NCBI GenBank assembly: GCA_019247605.1
Contig: JAFBAS010000139.1
Span: 1-44,224 of the forward strand
DNA: 44,224 nucleotides
Reading direction: 5' to 3'
DNA from: Hyphomicrobiales bacterium
Lineage (GTDB): Bacteria > Pseudomonadota > Alphaproteobacteria > Rhizobiales > Beijerinckiaceae
Below are positions 1 through 9,526 of the stretch, piece by piece; position 1 is the first letter of the stretch; every line of letters begins with the position of its first letter. The position numbers and the translations under genes are program-made. Below the pieces are notes generated by a model. The model was not told the origin of the DNA, searched no databases, and saw only the letters and a program-made list of their open reading frames with translations.

Positions 1-1
1 T

Positions 2-721
2 ACGCTCGGCTTTTCCGTCAATCCACCCGAGGCCTGGCTCGACGAGCAGACCAAGGAAGCCAGGGGCATCGATTGGGACATCAACAAGGCGGCACTCGAT
101 TGGATGGGGGTGAAAAACATCAAGCTCGAATGGATGCCCTGGGAATCGCAGGTCCCGGCACTCCTCTCCAAGCGCACCGATGTCATCGCCGGCAACATCC
201 ATCACACTGCGGAACGCGACAAGGTGATCAGCTTTAGTGGCCCAGCTTACTGGTACGGGCCCGTCATCATCGTCGCCAAGGGGAATCCACTGGGCATCAA
301 GTCGTATGACGACCTGAAGGGTAAACAGGTCGGCGATATTTCGGGCTCGGCGGCCGATTTCTATCTGCGCAAGATCGGCGTCACGCCAACCTCCTTCAAG
401 ACCGAGATCGACGAGCTCCAGAGCCTCAACCAAGGTCGTCTGCAGGCCGTGCTTGAGGACGATCTTGTCTACCTTGAATTCGCCAAAACGAACCAGAACC
501 ACAATCTCGAGCCGCTGTGGAACATCGAGGCGCCCGCCGACATCATCAACGGCGGCGGCTATGGGATGGCTCGCTTTGCGATGCGCAAGGAAGATTGCAC
601 GCTGCGTTCCGCCTATACGCAGGCATTGGCGGAAATGCGAGCCAACGGCCATGTCAGCGCGATTCTGAAAAAATACGGGCTCAGTGACCGCAACCTCGTC
701 ATGTACAAGCTCAATCCGTGA
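2..721 (+). CDS. Amino-acid ABC transporter substrate-binding protein (5' end cut by window edge)
   Basis: This is the periplasmic solute-binding component of a polar amino-acid importer (SBP family 3). It captures the amino acid and delivers it to the permease encoded next. The reading frame is open from the first full codon at position 2, so the signal peptide and true start lie left of the window. Visible family features are the early TLGFSVNPPEAW stretch, the ligand-pocket segment around DVIAGNIHHTAERDK with its conserved arginine, the hinge segment after the VAKGNPLGIKSYDDLKGK motif, and a C-terminal lobe ending in LKKYGLSDRN. It is followed after 62 bases by the permease and then the ATPase, a standard three-gene importer operon. 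The substrate cannot be read from the sequence. The family is secure. Confidence 0.9.
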   Translation, partial: TLGFSVNPPEAWLDEQTKEARGIDWDINKAALDWMGVKNIKLEWMPWESQVPALLSKRTDVIAGNIHHTAERDKVISFSGPAYWYGPVIIVAKGNPLGIKSYDDLKGKQVGDISGSAADFYLRKIGVTPTSFKTEIDELQSLNQGRLQAVLEDDLVYLEFAKTNQNHNLEPLWNIEAPADIINGGGYGMARFAMRKEDCTLRSAYTQALAEMRANGHVSAILKKYGLSDRNLVMYKLNP

Positions 722-783
722 ACTAGCTTAAAGCTCGGATCGGAACCGACCGCGGCGTGTGCCAGCCAAGCTGAATCGCCGCG

Positions 784-1458
784 ATGGAAATCTTCAACGT
801 CGAGATCGCGCTCCGGAATTTCGGACCGTTGCTCGCCGGATTGATGCTCACCATCGAACTGACCTTCGTGGTGATCGCGATCAGTCTGGTCTTTGCGTTG
901 CTCGTGGCACTCGGCGGCATGTCGCGTTTCGCTCCCTTGCGCTGGCTCGTCAAAGTCTATGTCGAGGCGATCCGAGGCACGCCGCTGTTGCTCCAGCTCA
1001 TCTACGTTTATTACGTGTTGCCCGAGATTGGCATCCGCCTCAACAGTTTCACGGCTGGCGTTCTGGCGCTCACCCTCAACTATTCGGCTTATCTTTCGGA
1101 GGTCTATCGGGGAGGAATTCAGGCCATCGCACGCGGCCAGCATGACGCGGCTGCCGCGCTCGGCATGCCGCGCATGCTTGCGATGCGCCGAATCATACTG
1201 CCCCAGGCCATTCGCGTCGTCATCCCGGCCCTCGGCAATTATTTCATCAGCCTCTTCAAGGATACGGCACTGTGCTCGGTCGTGAGCATTCAGGAAGTTG
1301 TCTTTACCGCACAAATTCTCGCGGCGCGGAACTTCCAATATTTCACGCTCTACACCGTGGTCGGCATCATGTACCTCGCGGTGAGCTTTCCGGCCGCGCG
1401 TCTCGTCGCCTACCTCGAGCGGCTCACCAAGGCCGGCTATCGGCGGAGGCGTTCGTGA
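784..1458 (+). CDS. Amino-acid ABC transporter permease, HisM/GlnP type
   Basis: This is the inner-membrane permease of the amino-acid importer, 224 residues. It shows the HisM/GlnP signature [11 protein letters not shown] near residues 60-70 and the cytoplasmic EAA-type coupling loop ([20 protein letters not shown], about residues 120-140), where the ATPase docks. Four to five hydrophobic helices are visible, starting with a segment at about residues 15-40. The ATG at 784 gives the usual N-terminus ([14 protein letters not shown]) but has no clear Shine-Dalgarno sequence. Its stop codon overlaps the GTG start of the ATPase, so the two are probably translationally coupled. Only one permease is present, so it would act as a homodimer. 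Confidence 0.92.
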   Translation: MEIFNVEIALRNFGPLLAGLMLTIELTFVVIAISLVFALLVALGGMSRFAPLRWLVKVYVEAIRGTPLLLQLIYVYYVLPEIGIRLNSFTAGVLALTLNYSAYLSEVYRGGIQAIARGQHDAAAALGMPRMLAMRRIILPQAIRVVIPALGNYFISLFKDTALCSVVSIQEVVFTAQILAARNFQYFTLYTVVGIMYLAVSFPAARLVAYLERLTKAGYRRRRS

Positions 1459-2240
1459 ACGACAGACGACCGACCCGGCCGATGATTGAAGTCGAGGGGC
1501 TGCACAAGCATTTCGGCGACAACCATGTGCTGCGCGGAATCGATCTCGCGATAGCCGCAGGCGAGGTCGTCTGCGTTATCGGACCTTCAGGCAGCGGGAA
1601 ATCAACCCTCCTGCGGTGTATCAACCATCTTGAAGTTGCCGAGCAGGGTCGTATTCGAATCGATGGGGAACTCGCCTACGCAACCGAAAAAAGGGGCGTG
1701 TTCAGGCCGCACTCCAATCGCGCGATCGCCGCCGTGCGCGCCCAGCTCGGCATGGTTTTCCAGCACTTCAATCTCTTCCCGCATCTTACGGCGATGGGCA
1801 ACATAATCGAAGCACCAGTCCATGTATTGGGAAAGCCGAAAGACTTGGCGCGAAAACGAGCCCGCGAGCTCTTGACCCAGGTCGGCCTCGCCGACAAGGA
1901 AGATGCTTACCCCGAGGAGCTGTCAGGCGGCCAGCAGCAACGTGTTGCGATCGCGCGCGCGTTAGCGATGGATCCAAAGGCCATGTTGATGGATGAGGTG
2001 ACCAGTGCGCTGGATCCTGAACTCGTCGCCGAAGTCCTCGCGACAATGCGCGACCTCGCTGCGCAAGGCATGACGATGCTGGTGGTGACGCACGAAATGA
2101 ACTTCGCGCGTCAAGTCAGCTCGCGCGTGATTTTCATGGATCAAGGCATGATCGTCGAAGAGGACTCCCCGGAGCACATTTTCGGCGCGCCGCGCGAGCG
2201 GCGCACGCGCGATTTCCTGCGAACCGTCCTGGAAAGGTGA
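1455..2240 (+). CDS. Amino-acid ABC transporter ATP-binding protein, GlnQ/HisP type
   Basis: This ATPase (about 261 residues) powers the amino-acid importer from the cytoplasmic face of the membrane. Visible motifs are the Walker [10 protein letters not shown], the Q-loop [13 protein letters not shown], the ABC signature [15 protein letters not shown], a Walker B ending in [10 protein letters not shown] (Val where many ABC ATPases have Pro, a variant that occurs in amino-acid importers) and the switch histidine in VVTHEM. The GTG at 1455 is preferred because it overlaps the permease stop (GTGA) and has a GGAGG at 1445-1449 spaced 5 bases away. The in-frame ATG at 1482 ([12 protein letters not shown]) is the alternative and would give the more usual family N-terminus. 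Confidence 0.92.
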   Translation: MNDRRPTRPMIEVEGLHKHFGDNHVLRGIDLAIAAGEVVCVIGPSGSGKSTLLRCINHLEVAEQGRIRIDGELAYATEKRGVFRPHSNRAIAAVRAQLGMVFQHFNLFPHLTAMGNIIEAPVHVLGKPKDLARKRARELLTQVGLADKEDAYPEELSGGQQQRVAIARALAMDPKAMLMDEVTSALDPELVAEVLATMRDLAAQGMTMLVVTHEMNFARQVSSRVIFMDQGMIVEEDSPEHIFGAPRERRTRDFLRTVLER

Positions 2241-2608
2241 TTCAGGCGAACCGGCAAGCTCTGCAAACCGAGTTGCCTGGCAAGATATTGAGGAACCCCG
2301 AGCCGGGGGAGACCTTCTTCGACGAAGATTTCCCCAATCCCGGCCAACTGAAACAGATCATCCGTGACATCCAGCGGGCAGATCAGCGCGAAAGGCAGAT
2401 CGTCAAGGATATGCGCGAATTGCCGAGGCGAAGAGGGAGGTCCGATTTGCACCGGTTCGATCTGAGTTCAACCAGGCTTGGCGCCGGCGATCGCAACCTG
2501 CTCAAAACCCATGGCGAAAAAATCTCGGCGGAGAACAAGATTGTCTCTGCCAGCGAAATACGGAAGCAGCGACTTGCGGCTCGCTTCACACGCCCTTGGC
2601 CGGCTTGA
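2237..2608 (+). CDS. Possible small hypothetical protein at the end of the ABC operon
   Basis: This is an open frame of 123 codons starting with a GTG that overlaps the ATPase stop (GTGA) and preceded by a GGAAAGG purine run. The first two thirds read like a soluble charged protein (segment [20 protein letters not shown]) with GC-biased third positions. The last part is less protein-like. Its end overlaps the convergent mechanosensitive-channel gene by about 20 bases. I recognise no domain. It may be a real fourth cistron, a degraded gene, or chance. Confidence 0.25.
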   Translation: MIQANRQALQTELPGKILRNPEPGETFFDEDFPNPGQLKQIIRDIQRADQRERQIVKDMRELPRRRGRSDLHRFDLSSTRLGAGDRNLLKTHGEKISAENKIVSASEIRKQRLAARFTRPWPA

Positions 2609-4766
2609 CCAGCTCGAGCCCCTTTTGCGCAACCGAAGCCGAAACAGCCTCGTCGGAGGCACCAGGGGAAACTCCGGCAACCTGCACCGTGGGATAGGCG
2701 AATTTGATACCGTTCTTGTCAAAAGCATTCTTGATGAGACCAAGCGCTTGTCGACGTGCAATGAATTGAACGTCCCCCGGACGCGTTTTCATCTTGAGTC
2801 GAAGCTGCACGGCGAAGTCGCCAAGGGCCTCGACGCCCTGCATCTTGAGCGGCTCGAGGATGCCGGCGGCGAGTTCGGGCTCGCGAGCGAGTTCCTCGCC
2901 GACCTTTTTGACGATCTTGCGGGCCTTTTCGATGTCAGAATCATAAGTCACGCCGATATCCAGCTTGGTAACCACCCAGTCGCGACTCATGTTTTGCACG
3001 GCGCCGAGGACACCGAAGGGAACCGTGTACAACGGGCCGTTCTGATGGCGCAGTTTGACCGAGCGCAGGCTGAAGCCTTCCACCTCGCCGCGGTAGTTGC
3101 CGCTCTGGATGTATTCGCCGATCCGGAAGGCATCGTCGAGCAGATAGAAGATGCCGCTGAAGATGTCTCGCACGAGAGTTTGCGCCCCGAAGCCGACCGC
3201 CACCCCGACGACTCCGGCGCTCGCGATCAGCGGACCGATTTGGATGCCCAGCGAGGCAAGGCCCATCATGCCGCCGAGCGTCAGGATGAACACAAACAGC
3301 GCCACGCGAACGATGGGGAGCAGGGTGCGCAAGCGCGCACGTCGACGCTGTTCCTCTATGGGCACCTCGCCGACGCTGTTCGCTTCCTCGATGCGAGTGT
3401 CGACAAAAGTCCTAGCGACGCTCCAGGCAAAATCAGCGATCAGGATCACGATGACCGCAGTGAGGATCGCGCGCATGACGCGCGTCACCAAGGTGTTCTG
3501 CGTCGCGATATCCCCGATATCGACACTCCATACATGAGCGAGCCAGAGCAGCGCGCCGATGATGAGGATGCCACGCAATCCGCGCTCGAGGCATATGACG
3601 GCAAGGCTCGGCACTCCCACCTTCGCTTCTGCCTGCCCGGGGGGCCGGAGCAGGTGGCCAACGGCGCGGTCCGTCAACTTGACCGCCGCAGGCAGCGCAG
3701 CGAGAACGACCGCAGCCCAGAACGTTGCCCAGGCACCCGCGACCCAGAGCAGCCATAGCAGAGCAAAGTAGAGGCTCAGGCCGACGGCCCTTGCCCTGCC
3801 CTGCTGGTTCTCCCCACTCGGCTCGCCCGTCCCAACATTTGCCATGCGCGGCGCGTGCCACACGGCCTCGATTCCCAGGCCGAGCAAAACGAGGCCGAGC
3901 CCATAGGCGAAGAGCTGGACGGCCTCTTTGGTGAAGCCGAATTGTGCGAGCGCCAGAACCGTGACCCAGCCGAAAGAGAACCAACCCACGATTAGGGCAA
4001 GGCGCCTCGTCCAGTATCGTGCGGCCCGGGTCGTCATGGGAAGGATACGAAAGCGCGTTTCATCGCCAGGTGTCCGCCCACCGGGTGCCAAAAGGAAGCG
4101 CGCGATGCCGAGCGTGAAGCGCAAGGCGAGGAAAGCCGCGAGATAGCCGAGCACGAGCTGCTTCAAGAAGCTTGGCCATTCGAAGGCCAGGAAGGCACAA
4201 ATGCTGCCGAGCGCGAAGCTGATCAGGCCTCCGATCCCTAGCGCAAATCGCATACCGACGGCCAGCAAACGCTGTTGCACCGTGTCGAGCATGAGCAAAT
4301 CGATGCGCGCGCGAAGACGAGCCGTAGCGCGCCAGAACAGCCATTCGAGGGCAAAGCCAAGCCCGATGAACAGCGCGAGCAGGAGGAACGCCCGTCCAAA
4401 GCTATGCTGCTCCATCTCGCCCTGCGCGATCTTCGCGGCTTGCCCGAACTGCTCGGGCAAGCTCGGGATGACTTGAACGAGGGCGGCGAAATGAGCGCGG
4501 ATCAAATCGAAATGCGCGGCGAATGCGTTTAGCTCCCCATCCGGCTTGTTCGGCGCCACGACCGGCGCCAGCTTTCCCTCAACTTGCTTTTCCTCAATTT
4601 GCTTGGAGAGCCATGCGCGAACTTGCGGATCGTCCATCAGGCCCACGAATACTTTCACCTGCGGCGGCATCGCGCTCGCATCGGAGCTGGTCGCTGGCCC
4701 CTCCTTTGCACTCAGGCTTTGCGCAAGAAAGAAGGGCAGAAGCAGGATCGCGAAGTAACGCCCCAT
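2586..4766 (-). CDS. Large MscS-family mechanosensitive ion channel
   Basis: This inner-membrane channel of 726 residues should open under membrane tension and release solutes on hypo-osmotic shock. It begins with a signal peptide (GRYFAILLLPFFLAQSLSA) and a charged periplasmic segment to about residue 125. Many hydrophobic helices follow between about residues 130 and 470. The canonical MscS core lies at about 480-695, with a Gly/Ala-rich pore helix (GVVGVAVGFGAQTLVRD, about 518-534) followed by the beta domain (YLLDDAFRIGEYI, VPFGVLGAVQNMSRDW). It is much longer than E. coli MscS (286 residues) and resembles the multi-helix YbiO/YnaI class. Which paralogue it matches is uncertain. It is convergent with the ABC operon. 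Confidence 0.88.
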   Translation of the reverse strand: MGRYFAILLLPFFLAQSLSAKEGPATSSDASAMPPQVKVFVGLMDDPQVRAWLSKQIEEKQVEGKLAPVVAPNKPDGELNAFAAHFDLIRAHFAALVQVIPSLPEQFGQAAKIAQGEMEQHSFGRAFLLLALFIGLGFALEWLFWRATARLRARIDLLMLDTVQQRLLAVGMRFALGIGGLISFALGSICAFLAFEWPSFLKQLVLGYLAAFLALRFTLGIARFLLAPGGRTPGDETRFRILPMTTRAARYWTRRLALIVGWFSFGWVTVLALAQFGFTKEAVQLFAYGLGLVLLGLGIEAVWHAPRMANVGTGEPSGENQQGRARAVGLSLYFALLWLLWVAGAWATFWAAVVLAALPAAVKLTDRAVGHLLRPPGQAEAKVGVPSLAVICLERGLRGILIIGALLWLAHVWSVDIGDIATQNTLVTRVMRAILTAVIVILIADFAWSVARTFVDTRIEEANSVGEVPIEEQRRRARLRTLLPIVRVALFVFILTLGGMMGLASLGIQIGPLIASAGVVGVAVGFGAQTLVRDIFSGIFYLLDDAFRIGEYIQSGNYRGEVEGFSLRSVKLRHQNGPLYTVPFGVLGAVQNMSRDWVVTKLDIGVTYDSDIEKARKIVKKVGEELAREPELAAGILEPLKMQGVEALGDFAVQLRLKMKTRPGDVQFIARRQALGLIKNAFDKNGIKFAYPTVQVAGVSPGASDEAVSASVAQKGLELVKPAKGV

Positions 4767-5136
4767 CCGAGCCTCCTTTGACCGCGCGGCCCCGACCCGA
4801 AGAAGAAAAACTTTAGCTAGCTAGCATGATGCCTGTTTCGCTCTGATTCTCTAAAACAATTCCGACGGCGGAGTTTATCACGTGGAAGCAAAACCGCGAC
4901 AGACGATGGTTTGAGCCTCCGGTTTCTCAATCGAGCTGCAGGTGATCCGACATTTCTACTCTCCGCTGCGGCGTTCCGCGACAACCCTACCCTACAATCG
5001 CGTGCCGCGGTCATTGTACTTGCTGGCAAGGTCGCGAACCGGCCTGCCAAGTCCGCGCCAGAAGCCGAGGTTGAAACAAGGACCTTGGTCCGTCATCCAC
5101 GGCCCTAAAATTAGCCCACCTGCACAAGCCTTCTCC
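4767..5136. other. 370-base intergenic stretch between the channel and cyclase genes
   Basis: No convincing gene is visible. The left part holds the presumed promoter of the channel gene (a tandem TAGC run at about 4814-4824 and a relatively AT-rich stretch at 4827-4880). The right part lies downstream of the cyclase gene and contains one degenerate copy of an intergenic repeat, listed separately. Short open frames here have Arg/Ala/Ser-rich composition typical of random GC-rich DNA. Confidence 0.5.
5075..5106. repeat. Degenerate copy of a short palindromic intergenic repeat
   Basis: The core GGACC-TT-GGTCC (5080-5091) is palindromic and is followed by GTCATCCACGGCC. The same order (CTTGGTCCG, then ATCCACG) occurs at 9468-9500 downstream of recJ, where the palindrome is longer and perfect. 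Similar short intergenic repeats are common in alphaproteobacterial genomes. Its position just past the cyclase stop codon would fit a transcript-end or folding role. Confidence 0.45.
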
Positions 5137-7392
5137 TCATTTCTCCTCGAGCTTGAGCATCGAGGACCAGTCCTCACCCGGCAGCTCGTCGAGCACCTCC
5201 GCGATGCGGACGCGGTAGAAGGCGTAGAGGCCGGCGATCTCAGCGGGGGCGAGGGGCGCGGCTTCCGCGCAACGCGCAAGCGCCTCGTCGAAGGCGCGGC
5301 CACGGAAGGCTTCGAGCATGGCCTCATGGCGCTCGGCGAGGGCCTTGAAACGTTCGCTTCGTGCCACCTTCTCGTCCCCGACCAGCGCATAGGCTGTGAT
5401 CGGCAGACTCTTGCCTTTCACCATCACCTTGTCGATTTCGAGCCAGGCAAATTCGGGTGCCTCGTCACGTGTTGCCTCGTTCGCCGCGATGTCCACCCCG
5501 AGCATTTTTGTGGCGCCCTCGAGCCGCGAGGCGACGTTCACGTCATCCCCGATCGCCGAGTAATCGAAGCGCCGAGCCGAGCCGAGATTGCCGACGCAGC
5601 AAATACCGGTGTTGAGGCCGACCCCGAAGCGCACCTCGGGGAAGTTCCGGCGCCGCTCGGCCGCCTCGGCCTGCCAGCGCGCGTTCAGCTTGGCGAGCTC
5701 GGCTCTCATGGCGAGCGCCGCCATCGCCGAATTGCGTGCATGGTCCGGGTCGTCGAGCGGCGCATTCCAGAACGCCATGATGGCGTCACCCATATATTTG
5801 TCGACCGTACCGTTGTGATCGAGAACTACATCGGTCATCGGGGTGAGGTATTCGTTGAGGAAGCGCGTCAGACCATGGGCATCAAAGCCCTCCGAGATGG
5901 TGGTGAAAGAGCGCAGATCGCAAAACAGCAAGGTCAGCTCGCGATTCTCGCCGCCCAAGATGAGCCTCTCGGGGTTCTCGGCAAGGCGCTGCACCACGGC
6001 GGGCGAGACGAAGCGCCCGAATGCCTGGCGCACGTGTCGCTCCTGCGATTGCTTGAGCCCGTAAAGCGCGAGCACGCCCGCGAGGAAGACCACCCCCGCC
6101 GAGAGGCTCGGGAAGACCGGGTCGAGCAGCAACCCCTTTTGCGTGAAGGCCCACCAGCTCCCCGCGCTCAAGGCAAGGACGCAGACGCCACCGATCGCGG
6201 CTCCAACCATCGCGGGCACGAAGGGAAGGACGACGATCATGACGAGCGACAACAGCACCATCACGAGAAGTTCGATGCCGTCGGCGATGTCTGGACGCAC
6301 AAGGCTTTGGCCGTCCAGGATGTGCTCGAGAAGCTGGGCGTGGATTTCGACGCCCGGAACGGAGGCGTCGAGCGGCGTCGTCACCACGTCGCCAAGCGCC
6401 GCGGCGCTCGAGCCGATGAAAACGATCTTGTTTTCGATCTCGGCGGGATCGATCTCGTGCGCAAGCAGCCTCCAGGCCGGGATGAATCGGCGCGGCTCAT
6501 GCCGGGTGAAGCGCACGCGCACATCGCCGCGCGGCTGCGTGCTCACCGCAACTTTGCCGATGCGCACCGCGACGATTCCCGTCTTCGCCCCGAACGCGGT
6601 TTCGCCGGAGGCGTTCGAGGATTTAATGAAGTAGCTCCCGCCCTGCTCTTGCGCCAGGCGAAGCGCCTCGGCCGCAAGGCTCGGCACGATCTGGTCTCGA
6701 AGCGCGAACAGGAGCGGCACCTGGCGGATGACCCGATCGCGATCCGGTACCCAGTTGAGCGCGCCCATTCCGGCGGCTTGATCGGCGAGTATCTTGATCG
6801 GGCCGATGCTCGCCTGGAAAGCGTGCAGAAATAAGAGCGGATCATCGCCGGCGTGAGAGAAGCCCGCCTTCAGCGGAAGCGGTGCCTGATCCTCCGCTTG
6901 AGCTTGCCCGCTCTTCCCCTGGCCCGTTCCATTTACGAGCGCAGCCCCGAGAATCACGGGTGCGCCGGCGAGCGACTTCGCGAAGGCTTGGTCATAAGTG
7001 CCGTTCTTTTCGAGCTCTTGGGCAATCAAGGCGAGCGCGCGCTCGCGCGGTTCGTTGCGGATCAGCTCGCCGATTCCCATTTGATCAGGCTCGGCGAAAA
7101 GAAAATCGAAGCCGATCGCAAGCGCGCCATGTTGTTTCAAAAAATCGACGAAGCCCGCAAGCTCCGTTCTCGGCCAAGGCCATTGGCGTCCGTAGCGCTT
7201 CAGGGACTCGTCGTCGATGTCGATGATGCGCACCGGAGAGCCAGGATCATAGATGCGCGGGCTCATGCGTTGATAATTGTCGAAGACGAGATTTTGCACA
7301 TCGGTCCGCACGGGAAGGGGCGAGATGCCGACCAGGATCGCGAGTACGAAAGGAAGGGCGACCGCAAGCGCGTAAAGACGAAGCTTTCTCAT
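5137..7392 (-). CDS. CHASE2-domain class III adenylate cyclase
   Basis: This is a membrane-anchored adenylate cyclase of 751 residues that should make cyclic AMP in response to an extracytoplasmic signal. Residues 1-25 form an N-terminal membrane segment. Residues about 30-365 are a CHASE2 sensor domain (IDIDDESLKRYGRQWPWPR, GFDFLF). Three membrane helices lie at about 370-445, and the class III catalytic domain at about 480-690. Both metal-binding aspartates are present (D492 in FCDLRSF, D536 in MGDAIMAF). The purine-selecting positions K532 (VDKYMGD) and D610 (RFDYSAIGDDVN) match adenylate rather than guanylate cyclases. It is transcribed away from recJ. The sensed ligand is unknown. Confidence 0.92.
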   Translation of the reverse strand: MRKLRLYALAVALPFVLAILVGISPLPVRTDVQNLVFDNYQRMSPRIYDPGSPVRIIDIDDESLKRYGRQWPWPRTELAGFVDFLKQHGALAIGFDFLFAEPDQMGIGELIRNEPRERALALIAQELEKNGTYDQAFAKSLAGAPVILGAALVNGTGQGKSGQAQAEDQAPLPLKAGFSHAGDDPLLFLHAFQASIGPIKILADQAAGMGALNWVPDRDRVIRQVPLLFALRDQIVPSLAAEALRLAQEQGGSYFIKSSNASGETAFGAKTGIVAVRIGKVAVSTQPRGDVRVRFTRHEPRRFIPAWRLLAHEIDPAEIENKIVFIGSSAAALGDVVTTPLDASVPGVEIHAQLLEHILDGQSLVRPDIADGIELLVMVLLSLVMIVVLPFVPAMVGAAIGGVCVLALSAGSWWAFTQKGLLLDPVFPSLSAGVVFLAGVLALYGLKQSQERHVRQAFGRFVSPAVVQRLAENPERLILGGENRELTLLFCDLRSFTTISEGFDAHGLTRFLNEYLTPMTDVVLDHNGTVDKYMGDAIMAFWNAPLDDPDHARNSAMAALAMRAELAKLNARWQAEAAERRRNFPEVRFGVGLNTGICCVGNLGSARRFDYSAIGDDVNVASRLEGATKMLGVDIAANEATRDEAPEFAWLEIDKVMVKGKSLPITAYALVGDEKVARSERFKALAERHEAMLEAFRGRAFDEALARCAEAAPLAPAEIAGLYAFYRVRIAEVLDELPGEDWSSMLKLEEK

Positions 7393-7633
7393 CGGCCAGT
7401 CCAGACGAATGATTATCGAAGATGAATGATGAAATGGTAGCTACCTCGCCCGGCGAAGGCCAGCCAACAGGAGGCGAACAGGTTGCCGCGCCCGAGCGCG
7501 CGAGCTGCGAACGTTCTTGAGCGAGCTTCCACTGCTCAGGGTCGCGTGCTCGCTTCTCACGCCTCGGACTTCACCGGTGGAAAATTCACGCTCGCATCTT
7601 TGTGGGCCAGCCTATGGGGCGTAAGGGCAAAGG
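7393..7633. promoter_or_regulatory. Divergent promoter region between the cyclase gene and recJ
   Basis: These 241 bases separate two divergent start codons and must hold both promoters. An AT-richer patch with a palindromic GGTAGCTACC lies at 7436-7445. A strong purine run (AGGAGG, about 7470-7475) precedes a TTG that opens a frame unlike any known protein and out of frame with recJ. I see no confident sigma-70 boxes. Confidence 0.35.
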
Positions 7634-9436
7634 ATGAGCGAAGCCGCGCTTGCCGCGACCCGGCCGATTCTCGGCGTCACGAGCTCGGTTCTCGGCCGCG
7701 CCTGGCAGGCGCGGCTCGACGAAGCTGGCGAACAGCGGGCGATGGCGCTCGCGCAGGCTCATGGCCTCCCCGATCTTTTGGCGCGCGTGCTCGCGTCGCG
7801 CGCGATCGGGGTCGAGAGCGTCGCCGGCTATCTCGCACCGAAGCTGAGGGACCTGCTTTGCGATCCCTCGACCCTCGTCGACATGGACAAGGCCGTCGCG
7901 CGTTTGGCGCAAGGCGTGAAGCTGGGGGAGCATGTCGCGCTCTTCGGCGACTATGACGTGGACGGCGCCTGCTCGGTGGCGCTGTTCGCGAGCTATTTGC
8001 GCGATCTCGGCTGCGAAGTCTCCTTCCACATACCCGACCGGCTCACCGAGGGTTATGGGCCGAATGTGGAAGCGGTCACGGGGCTCGCTCGAAAAGGCGC
8101 CACACTCCTTGTCACGCTCGATTGCGGCACGATGAGCCATGGGCCTCTTGCCGAAGCCAAGCGGCTCGGCCTCGACGTGATCGTGATCGATCATCACTTG
8201 GCGCCAGAAACACTTCCTCCGGCGGACGCGCTCGTCAATCCGAATCGGCAAGATGATCTTTCAGGCCTCACCATGCTGTGTGCCGCGGGCGTGGCCTTCG
8301 TGGTGCTCGTGGCATTGAACCGCGAGCTCCGCCGGCGCAATCTCTTCAGTGCGGAGCGTCCGGAGCCCGATCTCTTCGCCGCGCTCGATCTCGTGGCGCT
8401 CGCGACGATCGCCGATGTGATGCCGCTCACGGGGCTGAACCGCGCCCTCGTCCGGCAAGGCCTCGCCGTCATGAAGGCGCGCAGTCGGCTCGGCTTGCGC
8501 GCGCTCGCCGACGCGGCAAGACTCGACGGGGAGCCTGCTCCGTATCATCTCGGATTTCTGCTCGGGCCGCGCATCAATGCCGGGGGGCGGATCGGCGATG
8601 CGAGCCTCGGCGCGCGGCTTCTCATGAGTCGAGATGAGACGGAGGCCGCCAACATGGCGGCGACGCTCGATCGGCTGAACGCCGAGCGCCGCGTCATCGA
8701 GGAGCAGGCGCTCGAGGCCGCGCAGGCGCAGGCGCAAGCGGCTCTGTCGCAAGGCGACGCGCCTGTCATCCTGGCGCATGCGCCCGACTGGCATCCAGGC
8801 GTGGTCGGCCTTGTCGCGGCGCGGCTCAAGGAGCGTCATCGCCGGCCGGCTTTTGCCTTCTCGGTCGCGCTGGACGGCACAATGACGGGCTCTGGCCGAT
8901 CGATCGAGGGCGCCGATCTCGGCCGCGCCGTGGCGGCCGCCGTTGAGGCTGGCTTGGCTCTCAAGGGTGGCGGCCATGCCATGGCGGCTGGCGCCACGCT
9001 TCGGACGGATGGCGCCGGCGCGTTTCTGGATTTTGTTTCTCAACGGCTGCGGAGCGCGGTCGAGGCGGGGCGCGCGCGCAGCGCGCTCATGGTGGATGCG
9101 CTCGCAACCGCGGCCGGGGCCTCGCCCGAGCTCGTCGCGACCCTCGAGCGCGCCGGCCCCTTCGGCGCGGGCTCGCCGGAACCCGTCGTCGTGCTCGGCG
9201 GCCACATTCTGGCGGATGCTGCGGTCGTCGGGACCGGTCATGTGCGGGCGCGGTTGCGGTCTCCGGACGGCGCCAGTCTTTCAGCGATCGCGTTTCGTGC
9301 CGCCGAGGAGCCGCTTGGGAAAGCGCTCCTTGCGGCACGTGGCGGCAGGCTTCATATCGCGGGCACGCTATCGGTCGACCGCTGGGGTGGGTCCGAACGT
9401 GCCCAGATGCGGATCGTCGACGCGGCAGAAGCATAG
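7634..9436 (+). CDS. recJ: Single-stranded-DNA-specific exonuclease RecJ
   Basis: RecJ degrades single-stranded DNA 5' to 3' in recombination, mismatch repair and fork processing. The 600-residue protein is of normal length. The DHH catalytic core shows DYDVDG (residues 106-111), the DCGT motif (163-166) and DHH (186-188), whose aspartates and histidines bind the catalytic metals. The DHHA1-type region follows (the PDWHPGVVGLVAARL segment and the GGHAMAAG motif), with an OB-fold-like C-terminus. The ATG at 7634 follows an AAAGG purine run. It stands alone on the plus strand and is followed by a perfect hairpin at 9468-9490. Confidence 0.95.
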   Translation: MSEAALAATRPILGVTSSVLGRAWQARLDEAGEQRAMALAQAHGLPDLLARVLASRAIGVESVAGYLAPKLRDLLCDPSTLVDMDKAVARLAQGVKLGEHVALFGDYDVDGACSVALFASYLRDLGCEVSFHIPDRLTEGYGPNVEAVTGLARKGATLLVTLDCGTMSHGPLAEAKRLGLDVIVIDHHLAPETLPPADALVNPNRQDDLSGLTMLCAAGVAFVVLVALNRELRRRNLFSAERPEPDLFAALDLVALATIADVMPLTGLNRALVRQGLAVMKARSRLGLRALADAARLDGEPAPYHLGFLLGPRINAGGRIGDASLGARLLMSRDETEAANMAATLDRLNAERRVIEEQALEAAQAQAQAALSQGDAPVILAHAPDWHPGVVGLVAARLKERHRRPAFAFSVALDGTMTGSGRSIEGADLGRAVAAAVEAGLALKGGGHAMAAGATLRTDGAGAFLDFVSQRLRSAVEAGRARSALMVDALATAAGASPELVATLERAGPFGAGSPEPVVVLGGHILADAAVVGTGHVRARLRSPDGASLSAIAFRAAEEPLGKALLAARGGRLHIAGTLSVDRWGGSERAQMRIVDAAEA

Positions 9437-9467
9437 CCGGCGCGCTGAGAGGCTTGTCGACAAAGTC

Positions 9468-9490
9468 ATCACCGGACTTGGTCCGGTGAT
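9468..9490. repeat. Perfect 10-bp hairpin downstream of recJ, intergenic repeat
   Basis: ATCACCGGAC and GTCCGGTGAT form a perfect 10-bp stem around a TTG loop, 32 bases past the recJ stop. No T tract follows on either strand close enough for a classical intrinsic terminator. The element and its flanks recur in degenerate form at 5075-5106. It also lies at the 3' end of the convergent His-rich gene, so it could shield both transcripts. Confidence 0.6.
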
Positions 9491-9526
9491 CCACGCCTCG
9501 ACTTCCCCCTGAAAGTCGGCTATCGA

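Noticed and set aside
2478-3758. Long plus-strand open frame of 426 codons opposite the mechanosensitive-channel gene
   Set aside because: It is antisense to a gene with clear domain motifs and has Arg/Asp/His-rich composition without recognisable folds, typical of shadows in high-GC DNA.
4942-6834. Plus-strand open frame of 630 codons opposite the adenylate cyclase gene
   Set aside because: The minus strand carries the full CHASE2 and cyclase motifs; the plus frame is rich in Arg, Glu, His and Gly with no domain.
7483-7956. Open frame with a good AGGAGG upstream, overlapping the start of recJ in another frame
   Set aside because: Composition is Arg/Ala/Ser-rich, no domain is visible, and it runs through the conserved recJ sequence out of frame.
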